Source: Streptomyces sp. Alt3 (GTDB taxonomy: Bacteria; Actinomycetota; Actinomycetes; Streptomycetales; Streptomycetaceae). Taken from it: a DNA stretch of 64,000 nucleotides. How positions within the stretch are numbered: position 1 is the first letter of the stretch; every line of letters starts with the position of its first letter. The translations under genes and the position numbers were made by a program. The stretch lies in assembly GCF_030719215.1 (NCBI RefSeq), contig NZ_CP120983.1:4154001-4218000 (forward strand). Direction: 5' to 3'. Shown here piece by piece: positions 32,652 to 41,257 of this stretch. The notes under the pieces are model-generated. The model was not told where the DNA came from and did not search any database. It saw only the letters and a program-made list of their open reading frames with translations.

Positions 32652-34274
32652 TCAGGCAGGGTCGCCCGTGGAGACCTGCAGCTCGATGTCGGCACCCTGT
32701 TCGGGGACCGCGGTGCCCGGCGAGGGGAACTGGCCGATCACCTGGTCCTCGGCGTAGGTGTTGCCCTCCACCTCGGTCACCTTGATCGTCCAGCCGGCGG
32801 CGTCGGCGCAGTCCTTGGCCGACCGGATGTCCTTGTAGACGAAGTTCGGAGCCTGGACCTTCGCCGGGTCGTTGGTGTCCTCAGGGGCGTCCGTGCACTT
32901 GGTGGTCTCCATCGTCCGGTTGCGCTCCGGAGCCTTGTGCTCGCCCGCCACGGCGGACTCGCTCGAGCCCGGGTCGTCGCCCTTGCCGTTCTCCGAGTCG
33001 TCGCCCATGTTCAGGAAGGCGATCAGGCCGCCGATCGCGACGAGGGCGACCACGATCGATCCCACGACGACCGGCATGTTGCCCCTGGACCGGCCGCCCC
33101 CACCGGAGCCCGTCGCCGTCTGCGGGGACATCGTGTACGGGGCAGGTGACTGTTGCCCCACGTGCGCCGGAGTTCCGTACGGCTGGGACGCCTGCGGGTA
33201 GCCGTAGCCCGGCGTGGGAGCGGGGGTGGGCGGGCCGTAGGGGCCCGGCTGGTGCTGCTGCGGCTGGTACGGCGTCTGCACGCTGTGCGGGGCGGGTGTG
33301 GCCTGGCCGACGGGCGGGAAGACCGCCGAGCCGACGCCCGAGCCGCTGTTCGCCGGAGCGCCGCCGCTGACGATCACCGGCGCGCCCGTGGGGCCGCCGG
33401 CGCTCAGCACGCGCGCGATCTCGTCCTGCATGGCCGCGGCGCTCGGGAAGCGCTCGTTCGGGTTCTTCTTCAGCGCGCGGGCGACCAGGGCGTCCATCGC
33501 CGGCGTGACCGCCCGGTTGATGCTCGACGGGGCGGGCGGTTCCTCCTGCACGTGCGCGTACGCGATGGCGAGCGGGGAGTCCGCGTCGAACGGGATGCGG
33601 CCCGTGAGCAGCTGGAAGAGCATGATGCCGACCGAATACAGGTCGGATCGCGCGTCGACGCCGCGGCCGAGCGCCTGCTCGGGGGAGAGGTACTGGGGGG
33701 TGCCGACGACCATCCCGGTCTGGGTCATCGAGGTGACGCCCGACTGCATCGCCCGGGCGATACCGAAGTCCATCACCTTGACGACGCCACGCTTGGTCAT
33801 CATCACGTTGCCGGGCTTGATGTCGCGGTGGACCAGGCCCATCTCGTGGCTGGTCTCCAGGGCGGCGAGCACATCCGCCGTCACCTTGAGGGCCTTGTCG
33901 GCCGGCATCGCGCCGTGCTGCTGGATGTCCGCCTGGAGCACGGAGCCGAGCGGCTGCCCCTCGACGTACTCCATGACGATGTACGGCATCAGCGCGCCGC
34001 CGAGCTCGTCCTCGCCCGTGTCGAAGACCGAGACGATGTTGGTGTGCTGCAGCTTGGCGACGGCCTGCGCCTCGCGCCGGAACCGCTCGCGGAACGACTG
34101 CTCGCGTCCCAGCTCCGTGTGCAGCGTCTTGATCGCGACCTGCCGGTCGAGCGCGGAGTCGTACGCGAGGTAGACGGACGCCATGCCGCCCTCGCCGAGC
34201 AGGTCACGCAGCTGGTAGCGGCCGCCGGCCACGGAACCGCCCGCGTACCGCCCCTGTGCGCCGTCGTGGCTCAT
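32652..34274 (-). CDS. Ser/Thr protein kinase with one PASTA domain
   Basis: 540 aa from the ATG at 34274 (GAGGGGG site). Kinase domain about 19-285: G-E-G-G-M-A-S-V-Y-L, V-A-I-K, H-R-D-I-K-P-G-N-V, D-F-G-I-A, T-P-Q-Y-L-S-P-E-Q. A P/G/Q-rich juxtamembrane linker (about 290-410), one membrane helix (about 425-450, VVVGSIVVALVAIGGLIAF), and an external C-terminus with a single PASTA-like domain (about 470-540). PASTA domains sense muropeptide or lipid II. Divergent from another kinase at 34569. Confidence 0.92.
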   Translation of the reverse strand: MSHDGAQGRYAGGSVAGGRYQLRDLLGEGGMASVYLAYDSALDRQVAIKTLHTELGREQSFRERFRREAQAVAKLQHTNIVSVFDTGEDELGGALMPYIVMEYVEGQPLGSVLQADIQQHGAMPADKALKVTADVLAALETSHEMGLVHRDIKPGNVMMTKRGVVKVMDFGIARAMQSGVTSMTQTGMVVGTPQYLSPEQALGRGVDARSDLYSVGIMLFQLLTGRIPFDADSPLAIAYAHVQEEPPAPSSINRAVTPAMDALVARALKKNPNERFPSAAAMQDEIARVLSAGGPTGAPVIVSGGAPANSGSGVGSAVFPPVGQATPAPHSVQTPYQPQQHQPGPYGPPTPAPTPGYGYPQASQPYGTPAHVGQQSPAPYTMSPQTATGSGGGGRSRGNMPVVVGSIVVALVAIGGLIAFLNMGDDSENGKGDDPGSSESAVAGEHKAPERNRTMETTKCTDAPEDTNDPAKVQAPNFVYKDIRSAKDCADAAGWTIKVTEVEGNTYAEDQVIGQFPSPGTAVPEQGADIELQVSTGDPA

Positions 34275-34568
34275 GGCTTGAATCCCCCTCGGCGCCCGAC
34301 GGACGCGATCATCCCTATTACGGGCCAAGTCTGCCCGAGGGGTCCGACACGTCAAGCCAGGTGCCCGTTCCGTGACCCTACGCACAAGAAGCGTCTCGGA
34401 AGCGTTACAGGAAGCGCATGGAATTTGCGCGGACGGCGCGCGAGCCGATTGGATGGCCCGTCACTCTGGAAACCGATGTGTCGGGCAGAGCCTGTAGCGT
34501 GACGTGGCAATGCAGCAAAGCACCGTGAGAACCCGCGGACGCGCGGACAGATACGACGGCGAGGACTG
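34275..34568. promoter_or_regulatory. Divergent promoter region between two kinases
   Basis: 294 bases with no gene. TAGCGT near 34494 is a possible -10 for the plus-strand kinase; nothing clearer was recognised. Confidence 0.35.
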
Positions 34569-36173
34569 ATGGCACCCGATTCCGAAGCAAACGGCGGCGG
34601 AGTTTCGGATGGCACCGACTCCTGGGGTGTCGGCGGTGTGGTCGGAGACGGCCGTTACCGCATGACCCACCGGCTCGGCCGCGGCGGCATGGCCGAGGTC
34701 TACGCCGCGGAGGACGTCCGTCTGGGACGGACGGTGGCGGTGAAACTGCTCCGTTCCGATCTCGCCGAGGACCCGGTCTCCAAGGCCCGCTTCACGCGTG
34801 AGGCGCAGTCGGTCGCAGGCCTCAACCACCATGCGATCGTCGCCGTGTACGACTCCGGCGAGGACGTCGTGGGCGGTTCGACCGTCCCCTACATCGTGAT
34901 GGAGCTCGTCGAGGGCAACACCATCCGGGATCTGCTGCTCGAGGCCGAGGCACCGCCTCCCGAGCAGGCACTGATCATCGTCTCGGGCGTCCTGGAAGCC
35001 CTGGCGTACTCGCACCAACACGGCATCGTGCACCGTGACATCAAGCCGGCGAACGTGATCATCACGCACTCCGGCGCCGTCAAGGTGATGGACTTCGGCA
35101 TCGCCCGCGCGCTGCACGGCGCCCAGTCGACGATGACCCAGACCGGCATGGTCATGGGCACGCCCCAGTACCTCTCGCCCGAGCAGGCGCTCGGCAAGGC
35201 GGTCGACCACCGTTCCGACCTGTACGCCACCGGCTGTCTGCTCTACGAACTGCTGGCGCTGAGACCCCCGTTCACGGGCGAGACCCCGCTCTCCGTGGTG
35301 TACCAGCACGTCCAGGACATTCCCGTCCCGCCCTCCCAGGTCGCCGGTCAGGTCCCGCCGGAGCTGGACGGGCTCGTCATGCGCTCCCTGGCGAAGGAGC
35401 CGGACGACCGGTTCCAGAGCGCCGAGGAGATGCGCGGCCTCGTCCAGTACAGCCTGCAGATGCTGCAGGTGCAGGGCGGGCACACGGGTACGTGGAACAC
35501 CGGCCCGGTCAACGCCCACGACGGCGGTCACACGACGGCGATGAACGTCGGCGGTGGCACGGCTGCCATGGGGTATCCCATGCACGGGGACACCTCGCAG
35601 GGCCCGATCCTGCCCCCCATGAACCCCGACGACGGGGCCTACACGGGCGGCCACCACAACAACGGCGGCGGACGCGGCAAGATGCTGCTGTTCGTCCTCC
35701 TCGCGCTGATCGCGATCGGTGCCGGCGTCGCGTTCGCCCTCCAGGCGGCGAACGGCGACGAGGGCAAAAAGAAGACCCCGACGTCGCCCACCACGTCGGT
35801 CTCCCCCACGCCGACCCCGTCCTCACCGGAGCCGACCGACGAGGAGACCGAGGAGACCGAGGACCCGGACACCTCCACGGGCGGACAGACCTGGCCCACC
35901 AGCGATCCGACGTGGACCCCGACGCAGGAGCCGACCAAGCCGACGGAGAAGCCCTCGGAGACCGCCTCGTCGCCCGACCCGGGCACGACCGACGGCGGCG
36001 CGACGACCGACGGCGGGACCGGCGACGACGGCGGGACCACCGACGGCGGTACGGAGGACGGCGGCACCGGCGAGGACGCGGGAGGGACGACGACGGAGGG
36101 GACCACCGCCGGTACCTCGGCCGGAGCCGCGGCCGGCACCGCCGCCGGAGCGGCCGGCACCACCGCCGGGTGA
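34569..36173 (+). CDS. Ser/Thr protein kinase with repetitive external tail
   Basis: 534 aa. Kinase domain about 27-290: G-R-G-G-M-A-E-V-Y-A, V-A-V-K-L-L, H-R-D-I-K-P-A-N-V, D-F-G-I-A, T-P-Q-Y-L-S-P-E-Q. One membrane helix (about 377-397). The external part has no PASTA domain; it is P/T/E-rich and then built of T-D-G-G, G-T and A-G repeats up to the end, probably disordered and wall-embedded. ATG at 34569. The paired divergent kinases may have arisen by duplication, since their kinase motifs are very similar. Confidence 0.92.
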   Translation: MAPDSEANGGGVSDGTDSWGVGGVVGDGRYRMTHRLGRGGMAEVYAAEDVRLGRTVAVKLLRSDLAEDPVSKARFTREAQSVAGLNHHAIVAVYDSGEDVVGGSTVPYIVMELVEGNTIRDLLLEAEAPPPEQALIIVSGVLEALAYSHQHGIVHRDIKPANVIITHSGAVKVMDFGIARALHGAQSTMTQTGMVMGTPQYLSPEQALGKAVDHRSDLYATGCLLYELLALRPPFTGETPLSVVYQHVQDIPVPPSQVAGQVPPELDGLVMRSLAKEPDDRFQSAEEMRGLVQYSLQMLQVQGGHTGTWNTGPVNAHDGGHTTAMNVGGGTAAMGYPMHGDTSQGPILPPMNPDDGAYTGGHHNNGGGRGKMLLFVLLALIAIGAGVAFALQAANGDEGKKKTPTSPTTSVSPTPTPSSPEPTDEETEETEDPDTSTGGQTWPTSDPTWTPTQEPTKPTEKPSETASSPDPGTTDGGATTDGGTGDDGGTTDGGTEDGGTGEDAGGTTTEGTTAGTSAGAAAGTAAGAAGTTAG

Positions 36174-36198
36174 GGACGGGCGCCGCCGCGGAGTGACG

Positions 36199-36223
36199 GA
36201 GGCCTTCACGCCGTGAAGGCCTC
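36199..36223. terminator. Hairpin after the plus-strand kinase
   Basis: 11-bp exact arms (36199-36209, 36213-36223), loop GCC, 26 bases after the kinase stop. It is also the outermost copy of the repeated phosphotransferase 3' end. Confidence 0.75.
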
Positions 36224-36324
36224 TCCGGTCGCTCCGCGTCGCACGCGGTGAAGGCGTTCCGAGTCGCCCCGCAGCTCACGCGACGAAGGCTTCGGGGCCC
36301 CGCGTCTCACGCCGTGAAGGCCTC
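36206..36324. repeat. Four imperfect copies (31-38 bp) of the phosphotransferase gene 3' end
   Basis: Units start near 36206, 36238, 36276 and 36307. An exact 18-base match links 36206-36223 with 36307-36324. On the minus strand the copies encode E-A-F-T-A-stop, N-A-F-T-A-C, E-A-F-V-A-stop and the real gene end E-A-F-T-A-stop. Confidence 0.75.
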
Positions 36325-37362
36325 GGCGACCGCCTCGTACTCACGCGTCCACCACACCGCCAGGGCCGACACCGCAGGGAACTGTGGGTCGGCCCTGCGG
36401 TCGTGCAGGCTGTAGCGCCAGCTCAGTATCCAGAAGTCGTTGAGGCGTTCCCACCACACCCGGTGCACCGCGGCCGCCAGCTCGGCCGCCCCCGCGCCCG
36501 CCGACCGCCGGTAGGCGCGGGCGTACGCCCTCACCTTCTCCAGCGCCAGTTTTCCGTCCGGCCGTACGAAGAAGATCGCCGCCGCCCGTACGGCCTCCTC
36601 AGCGCGTGGCTGGACACCGAGCCGGTCCCAGTCGACGATCGCGACGGGGTCGGCCCCCTTGTAGAGCAGATTCAACGGGTGGAAGTCCCCGTGCACCCAG
36701 CCCCGCGCCGAGCCCTCGGGTGTGGGCGGGCGACGGTGCGCGTGCTGCTCCAGCAGGGCACGGCGCTCCACGAGGCGGTGCACGGCCAGCTCGTCGAAGG
36801 CGTCCCGCGGGCCGAGGCGCCGTGCGGCCGTCAGCAGCTCGTCGATCAGCGTGAACGTGTCGGCGGGATCGGAGCTCTGGCCCCGCGCCGGAGGCGGCGG
36901 GTCCGCCTCCATGACCTGCTCCAGCCCCATGTGCACGGCTCCCAGGAGTGCCCCGAGCCGACGCGACTGGGCGGTCGTCAGCTGGGCGCCGTCCCGGTGG
37001 AGGCCGTCCACCCACCGGTGCAGGGCGTAGCGCTCCCCGTCGATCACCGTGACCGTGTCACCCTGTGTGTCCGTGAGGGGCGGCGCCACCGGCACACCGA
37101 GGGAGTGCAACTGCTGGGTCGCCCGGTGCTGCCTGACGATCGTGGCGTGATCACCGCTGGCGTCGTCGAGGTGGTGCTTGTCGAGATGGTGCTTGAGGAA
37201 GTACGAGCCGCGGCTGGTGGACACGCGGTAACCGTGGTTGAGCAGGCCCTTGTCGAGGGGTTCGCAGGCAAGGGGTTCACCGGCGTCCGGGTAGCGGCGC
37301 AGGACCTCGCCGACCGGAGGGACAGGCGGAAGGGTCACAGATGAGCGCAGCACTCGACACAT
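36307..37362 (-). CDS. APH/ChoK-family phosphotransferase
   Basis: 351 aa, ATG at 37362. Kinase-like fold of aminoglycoside phosphotransferase and homoserine kinase type: catalytic W-V-H-G-D-F-H-P-L-N-L-L-Y (about residues 220-232) and metal-binding I-V-D-W-D-R (about 242-247). Substrate cannot be told: small alcohols, amino alcohols or antibiotics are all possible, and nothing nearby suggests resistance. An N-terminal Y-F-L-K-H-H-L-D-K-H-H-L-D stretch is unusually His-rich and internally repeated. Convergent with the kinase gene. Confidence 0.82.
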   Translation of the reverse strand: MCRVLRSSVTLPPVPPVGEVLRRYPDAGEPLACEPLDKGLLNHGYRVSTSRGSYFLKHHLDKHHLDDASGDHATIVRQHRATQQLHSLGVPVAPPLTDTQGDTVTVIDGERYALHRWVDGLHRDGAQLTTAQSRRLGALLGAVHMGLEQVMEADPPPPARGQSSDPADTFTLIDELLTAARRLGPRDAFDELAVHRLVERRALLEQHAHRRPPTPEGSARGWVHGDFHPLNLLYKGADPVAIVDWDRLGVQPRAEEAVRAAAIFFVRPDGKLALEKVRAYARAYRRSAGAGAAELAAAVHRVWWERLNDFWILSWRYSLHDRRADPQFPAVSALAVWWTREYEAVAEAFTA

Positions 37363-37387
37363 GTTAGGTGACGCTAAGTGTCCGGCC

Positions 37388-37975
37388 TTACGGACTTGCG
37401 TCGAAAGTCAGAGTGTGCATATGCGCCAGGCGGGGGTCGAGCCGGAGGTACACCGGATCGAAGTGTTCGCCGTTCACCTCGGCCGGGCAGGTCCCGAAGC
37501 GTTCACGCTGGCCAGGGCCCGGTTCCATGATCTCGACGGGGCCGGTGAACTGCACGGACCAGAGGTCCTCCGTGCCGCCGGGAGCCGGGGAGTTGAAGTT
37601 GTCCGCCCCGTACGCGACGACACTTCCGTCGCAGGCCTCGTGGAATCCGAGCCCCCTGTGCATCCGCAGGACGACGCGGCCCTCGATCACCAGGTGCCGG
37701 GCCACGGCGAGGAAGGGCAGGGCCCGCATGCTCATCGCCAGCCGGCCGTAGCGGACGCTGCCGAGCAGCTCGATGGCCCGGAGTCTGTCCGCCCCCGAGG
37801 CGCTGGAGGAGGCCGAGGTACCGAGAGCGCCGGAGGCATCGCAAGGTCCGGGGACAACGCGAGAGCCGGAGACCTCGCGAGAGCCGGAGACGACGCGAGG
37901 TCCGGAGACGCCGATGGCGCCGACGGAGCCGGATTCCTTCGCGGTCCCGGCGTCGGAGGGGCGGGAGAAAAGCAT
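37388..37975 (-). CDS. Pyridoxamine 5'-phosphate oxidase-like flavin/heme-binding protein
   Basis: 195 aa from the ATG at 37975 (37984 is an alternative). Low-complexity N-terminus (about 1-60) built from V-S-G-S-R-type hexapeptides, then a split-barrel domain: R-A-I-E-L-L-G-S-V-R-Y-G-R-L-A, H-L-V-I-E-G-R-V-V-L-R, and C-terminal R-L-D-P-R-L-A-H-M-H-T. Such proteins bind FMN, F420 or heme; ligand unknown here. No direct partner evident. It precedes the phosphotransferase gene on the same strand by 25 bases and may be cotranscribed. Confidence 0.78.
   Translation of the reverse strand: MLFSRPSDAGTAKESGSVGAIGVSGPRVVSGSREVSGSRVVPGPCDASGALGTSASSSASGADRLRAIELLGSVRYGRLAMSMRALPFLAVARHLVIEGRVVLRMHRGLGFHEACDGSVVAYGADNFNSPAPGGTEDLWSVQFTGPVEIMEPGPGQRERFGTCPAEVNGEHFDPVYLRLDPRLAHMHTLTFDASP
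37841..37912. repeat. Four 18-bp tandem repeats coding a hexapeptide
   Basis: Units at 37841, 37859, 37877 and 37895 (GCGAGAGCCGGAGAC plus three variable bases). On the minus strand they give the VSG[SP]R-type hexapeptides of the PPOX N-terminus. Confidence 0.85.
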
Positions 37976-38096
37976 GGCTCCCACTCTCCGGCACGGGTAG
38001 GGGCCGTGTAAGGGTCCGCGGCCCCCGACGGGGTGGGACCAAAGTCCCGCGCCGACGGCAGGGGCCGGTATCCCCGCCGCCCGCCCCGTCGCGCGC

Positions 38097-38756
38097 TCAG
38101 CGCTTCTCGGCCTGGAGCCTCGCCACGTACGCGGCCGCCTGTGAACGGCGCTCCATGCCCAGCTTGGAGAGCAGGCTGGAGACGTAGTTCTTGATGGTCT
38201 TCTCGGCGAGATGCAGCCGCTCGCCGATCACCCTGTTCGTCAGTCCCTCGCCGATCAGGTCGAGGATCTTGCGTTCCTGGTCGGTCAGCCCCGCGAGCCG
38301 GTCGTCGCCCTTGCCCTTCTTGCCCTCGCGCAGCCGTTCCAGCACGCGTGCGGTGGCCGCCGGGTCCAGCAGGGACTTGCCGGCCGCGACGTCGCGCACG
38401 GCGCTGAGCAGTTCGTTGCCGCGGATGGCCTTCAGGACGTATCCCGAGGCACCCGCCATGATCGCGTCGAAAAGGGCCTCGTCGTCGGCGTACGAGGTGA
38501 GCATCAGGCACTTGATGTCCTCGTCCCGCGAGCGGACCTCGCGGCAGACCTCCACCCCGCTGCCGTCCGGCAGGCGTACGTCCAGTACGGCTACGTCCGG
38601 CCGGGTGGCGGGGATCCGTGCCAGGGCGTCCGCGGCCGTGCCGGCCTCGCCGACGACCTCGATGTCGGCCTCGGCCGTCAGCAGCTCATGGACTCCGCGC
38701 CGGACGACTTCGTGATCATCGAGCAGGAATACAGTGATTTTTCCTTCTTCGCGCAC
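38097..38756 (-). CDS. NarL/FixJ-type response regulator
   Basis: 219 aa from the GTG at 38756. Receiver domain (about 1-125): L-L-D-D-H-E, phosphoacceptor in A-V-L-D-V-R-L-P-D-G (about residue 57), M-L-T-S-Y, V-L-K-A. LuxR-type helix-turn-helix at the C-terminus (L-T-D-Q-E-R-K-I-L-D-L-I-G-E-G-L-T-N). It resembles DevR/DosR-type regulators. No histidine kinase gene is adjacent, so the partner is elsewhere. Upstream codons in the open frame are intergenic sequence. Divergent from the second bkd cluster. Confidence 0.9.
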   Translation of the reverse strand: MREEGKITVFLLDDHEVVRRGVHELLTAEADIEVVGEAGTAADALARIPATRPDVAVLDVRLPDGSGVEVCREVRSRDEDIKCLMLTSYADDEALFDAIMAGASGYVLKAIRGNELLSAVRDVAAGKSLLDPAATARVLERLREGKKGKGDDRLAGLTDQERKILDLIGEGLTNRVIGERLHLAEKTIKNYVSSLLSKLGMERRSQAAAYVARLQAEKR

Positions 38757-39103
38757 ATTCGCAGTCTCACACACTCCCCTGTCCCATGCCCTTCCCTGCG
38801 CCTGCCGACCGGGATAACGTGCCGTTGTTCCGGCCGCCTGCAAGGCTGTTACCGACGCTGTGACCAGCGGGAGTTCGCGATTTTCGCGATTTACTTGGAA
38901 ATCCAAGCAAAATCGCAGGTCACAAGGTGTTTCGCAGTTATGCGATGCACTGGGTAACGTGCTTATGACAGGACGCTCGCCGGGGCACCTGTCACGCCTG
39001 TTCCCGGCCGAGCGGCACCCACCCCGTGCACGGGTCCGGACACAGGCGAGCCGCACTGGCTTCCCGGCCATCCCGGGGGCCGGACCGACGGAGGAGCACG
39101 CAC
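38757..39103. promoter_or_regulatory. Divergent regulatory region between response regulator and second bkd cluster
   Basis: 347 bases with no gene. A locally A/T-rich palindrome, CTTGGA-AA-TCCAAG (38894-38907), is flanked by GCGATTT (38886-38892) and AAATCGC (38910-38916), giving an extended dyad of about 31 bases. It is a good candidate operator for the bkd operon or for the response regulator gene. Confidence 0.55.
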
Positions 39104-40264
39104 GTGACCGTGGAGAGCACTGCCGCGCGCAAACCGCGACGCAGCAGTAAGCGGACCAGCGCCGCCAAGACGCCCGCGAAGACGCCGGAGAACTCGGGGC
39201 CCCAGCTGGTACAGCTGCTGACGCCCGAGGGTGAGCGCGTCGAGCACCCGGACTTCGAGATCGACCTCAGCGCGGAAGAGCTCCGCGGGCTCTACCGGGA
39301 CATGGTCCTGACCCGCCGTTTCGACGCCGAGGCCACCGCGCTGCAGCGTCAGGGCGAGCTGGGCCTGTGGGCCTCGCTGCTCGGCCAGGAGGCCGCCCAG
39401 ATCGGTTCCGGCCGTGCGCTGCGCGACGACGACTACGTCTTCCCCACCTACCGGGAGCACGGTGTCGCCTGGTGCCGGGGCGTCGACCCGACCAATCTGC
39501 TCGGCATGTTCCGCGGCGTGAACCACGGCGGCTGGGACCCGAACACCAACAACTTCCACCTCTACACGATCGTCATCGGCTCGCAGACCCTGCACGCCAC
39601 CGGCTACGCCATGGGCGTCGCCAAGGACGGCGCGGACTCGGCCGTGATCGCGTACTTCGGTGACGGCGCCTCCAGCCAGGGCGATGTCGCGGAGGCGTTC
39701 ACCTTCTCCGCCGTCTACAACGCCCCCGTCGTGTTCTTCTGCCAGAACAACCAGTGGGCGATCTCCGAGCCGACCGAGAAGCAGACTCGGGTGCCGCTCT
39801 ACCAGCGTGCCCAGGGCTTCGGATTCCCCGGCGTCCGGGTCGACGGCAACGACGTCCTCGCGTGCCTGGCCGTCACCAGGTCGGCGCTGGAGCGCGCCCG
39901 GCGGGGCGAGGGGCCCACCCTCGTCGAGGCGTTCACCTACCGCATGGGTGCCCACACCACCTCCGACGACCCGACCAAGTACCGGGCGGACGAGGAGCGG
40001 GCGGCCTGGGAGGCGAAGGACCCGATCCTGCGGCTGCGCACGTACCTGGAGAAGCAGGAGCTCGCCGACGCCGCGTTCTTCACCGCGCTGGAGGAGGAGA
40101 GCGAGTCCCTCGGCAAGCGGGTGCGCGAAGCGGTGCGGGCGATGCCCGACCCGGACCGGCTGGCGATCTTCGACCACGCCTACGCCGACGGCAATCCGCT
40201 CGTCGACGAGGAGCGCGCCCAGTTCGCCGCCTACCAGGCATCGTTCGCCGAGGAGGGCAACTAG
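39104..40264 (+). CDS. bkdA: Branched-chain 2-oxoacid dehydrogenase E1 alpha (second cluster)
   Basis: 386 aa from the GTG at 39104 (GAGGAG site); the open frame upstream to 39026 is intergenic. A K/R/T-rich N-terminal tail of about 35 residues, then E1 alpha: F-D-A-E-A-T-A-L-Q-R-Q-G-E-L, G-D-G-A-S-S-Q-G-D-V-A-E-A-F-T-F...N-N-Q-W-A-I-S (TPP site) and R-M-G-A-H-T-T-S-D-D. Second complete set in the window; paralogous to the protein at 22181 but clearly diverged, so not a recent duplication. Confidence 0.92.
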   Translation: MTVESTAARKPRRSSKRTSAAKTPAKTPENSGPQLVQLLTPEGERVEHPDFEIDLSAEELRGLYRDMVLTRRFDAEATALQRQGELGLWASLLGQEAAQIGSGRALRDDDYVFPTYREHGVAWCRGVDPTNLLGMFRGVNHGGWDPNTNNFHLYTIVIGSQTLHATGYAMGVAKDGADSAVIAYFGDGASSQGDVAEAFTFSAVYNAPVVFFCQNNQWAISEPTEKQTRVPLYQRAQGFGFPGVRVDGNDVLACLAVTRSALERARRGEGPTLVEAFTYRMGAHTTSDDPTKYRADEERAAWEAKDPILRLRTYLEKQELADAAFFTALEEESESLGKRVREAVRAMPDPDRLAIFDHAYADGNPLVDEERAQFAAYQASFAEEGN

Positions 40265-40266
40265 CC

Positions 40267-41247
40267 ATGGCCGCTGAGAAGATGTCCATCGCGAAGGCGC
40301 TCAACGAGTCGCTGCGCAAGGCGCTCGAGACCGACCCCAAGGTCCTCATCATGGGTGAGGACGTCGGCAAGCTCGGCGGGGTCTTCCGCATCACGGACGG
40401 GCTCCAGAAGGACTTCGGCGAGGGCCGGGTCATCGACACCCCGCTCGCGGAGTCCGGCATCGTCGGCACGGCGATCGGTCTGGCCCTTCGCGGTTACCGC
40501 CCGGTCGTCGAGATCCAGTTCGACGGCTTCGTCTTCCCCGCGTACGACCAGATCGTCACGCAGCTCGCCAAGATGCACGCCCGCGCCCTCGGCAAGATCA
40601 AGATGCCGGTCGTCATCCGCATCCCCTACGGCGGGGGCATCGGTGCCGTGGAGCACCACAGCGAGTCCCCCGAGGCGCTGTTCGCGCACGTGGCGGGCCT
40701 GAAGGTCGTCTCGCCGTCCAATGCGAGCGACGCCTACTGGATGATGCAGCAGGCCGTCCAGAGCGACGACCCGATCATCTTCTTCGAGCCCAAGCGGCGC
40801 TACTGGGACAAGGGGGAGCTCGACACCGAGTCCATCCCCGGCCCGCTCCACAAGGCAGCCGTCGCCCGTGAGGGATCCGACCTCACGCTGGTCGCGTACG
40901 GCCCGATGGTGAAGGTCTGCCTGGAGGCGGCCGCCGCGGCGCAGGAGGAGGGCAAGTCGGTCGAGGTCCTGGACCTGCGGTCGATGTCCCCCATCGACTT
41001 CGACGCCGTGCAGACCTCGGTCGAGAAGACCGGCCGGCTCGTGGTGGTCCACGAGGCGCCGGTGTTCTACGGTTCCGGGGCCGAGATCGCGGCCCGGATC
41101 ACCGAGCGCTGTTTCTACCACCTCGAGGCGCCGGTGCTGAGGGTCGGCGGCTACCACGCCCCCTACCCGCCGGCCCGGCTCGAGGACGAATACCTGCCGG
41201 GTCTCGACCGGGTGCTCGACGCCGTCGACCGCTCGCTGGCGTACTGA
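40267..41247 (+). CDS. bkdB: Branched-chain 2-oxoacid dehydrogenase E1 beta (second cluster)
   Basis: 326 aa from the ATG at 40267, two bases after the E1 alpha stop. Conserved I-M-G-E-D-V-G-K-L-G-G-V-F-R, D-T-P-L-A-E-S-G-I-V-G, R-I-P-Y-G-G-G-I-G-A-V-E-H-H-S and V-L-D-L-R-S-M-S-P. Ribosome site is the GAGGAGGGC at the end of E1 alpha. Forms the E1 heterotetramer with its neighbour. Confidence 0.93.
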   Translation: MAAEKMSIAKALNESLRKALETDPKVLIMGEDVGKLGGVFRITDGLQKDFGEGRVIDTPLAESGIVGTAIGLALRGYRPVVEIQFDGFVFPAYDQIVTQLAKMHARALGKIKMPVVIRIPYGGGIGAVEHHSESPEALFAHVAGLKVVSPSNASDAYWMMQQAVQSDDPIIFFEPKRRYWDKGELDTESIPGPLHKAAVAREGSDLTLVAYGPMVKVCLEAAAAAQEEGKSVEVLDLRSMSPIDFDAVQTSVEKTGRLVVVHEAPVFYGSGAEIAARITERCFYHLEAPVLRVGGYHAPYPPARLEDEYLPGLDRVLDAVDRSLAY

Positions 41248-41257
41248 GGAGAGGGTC

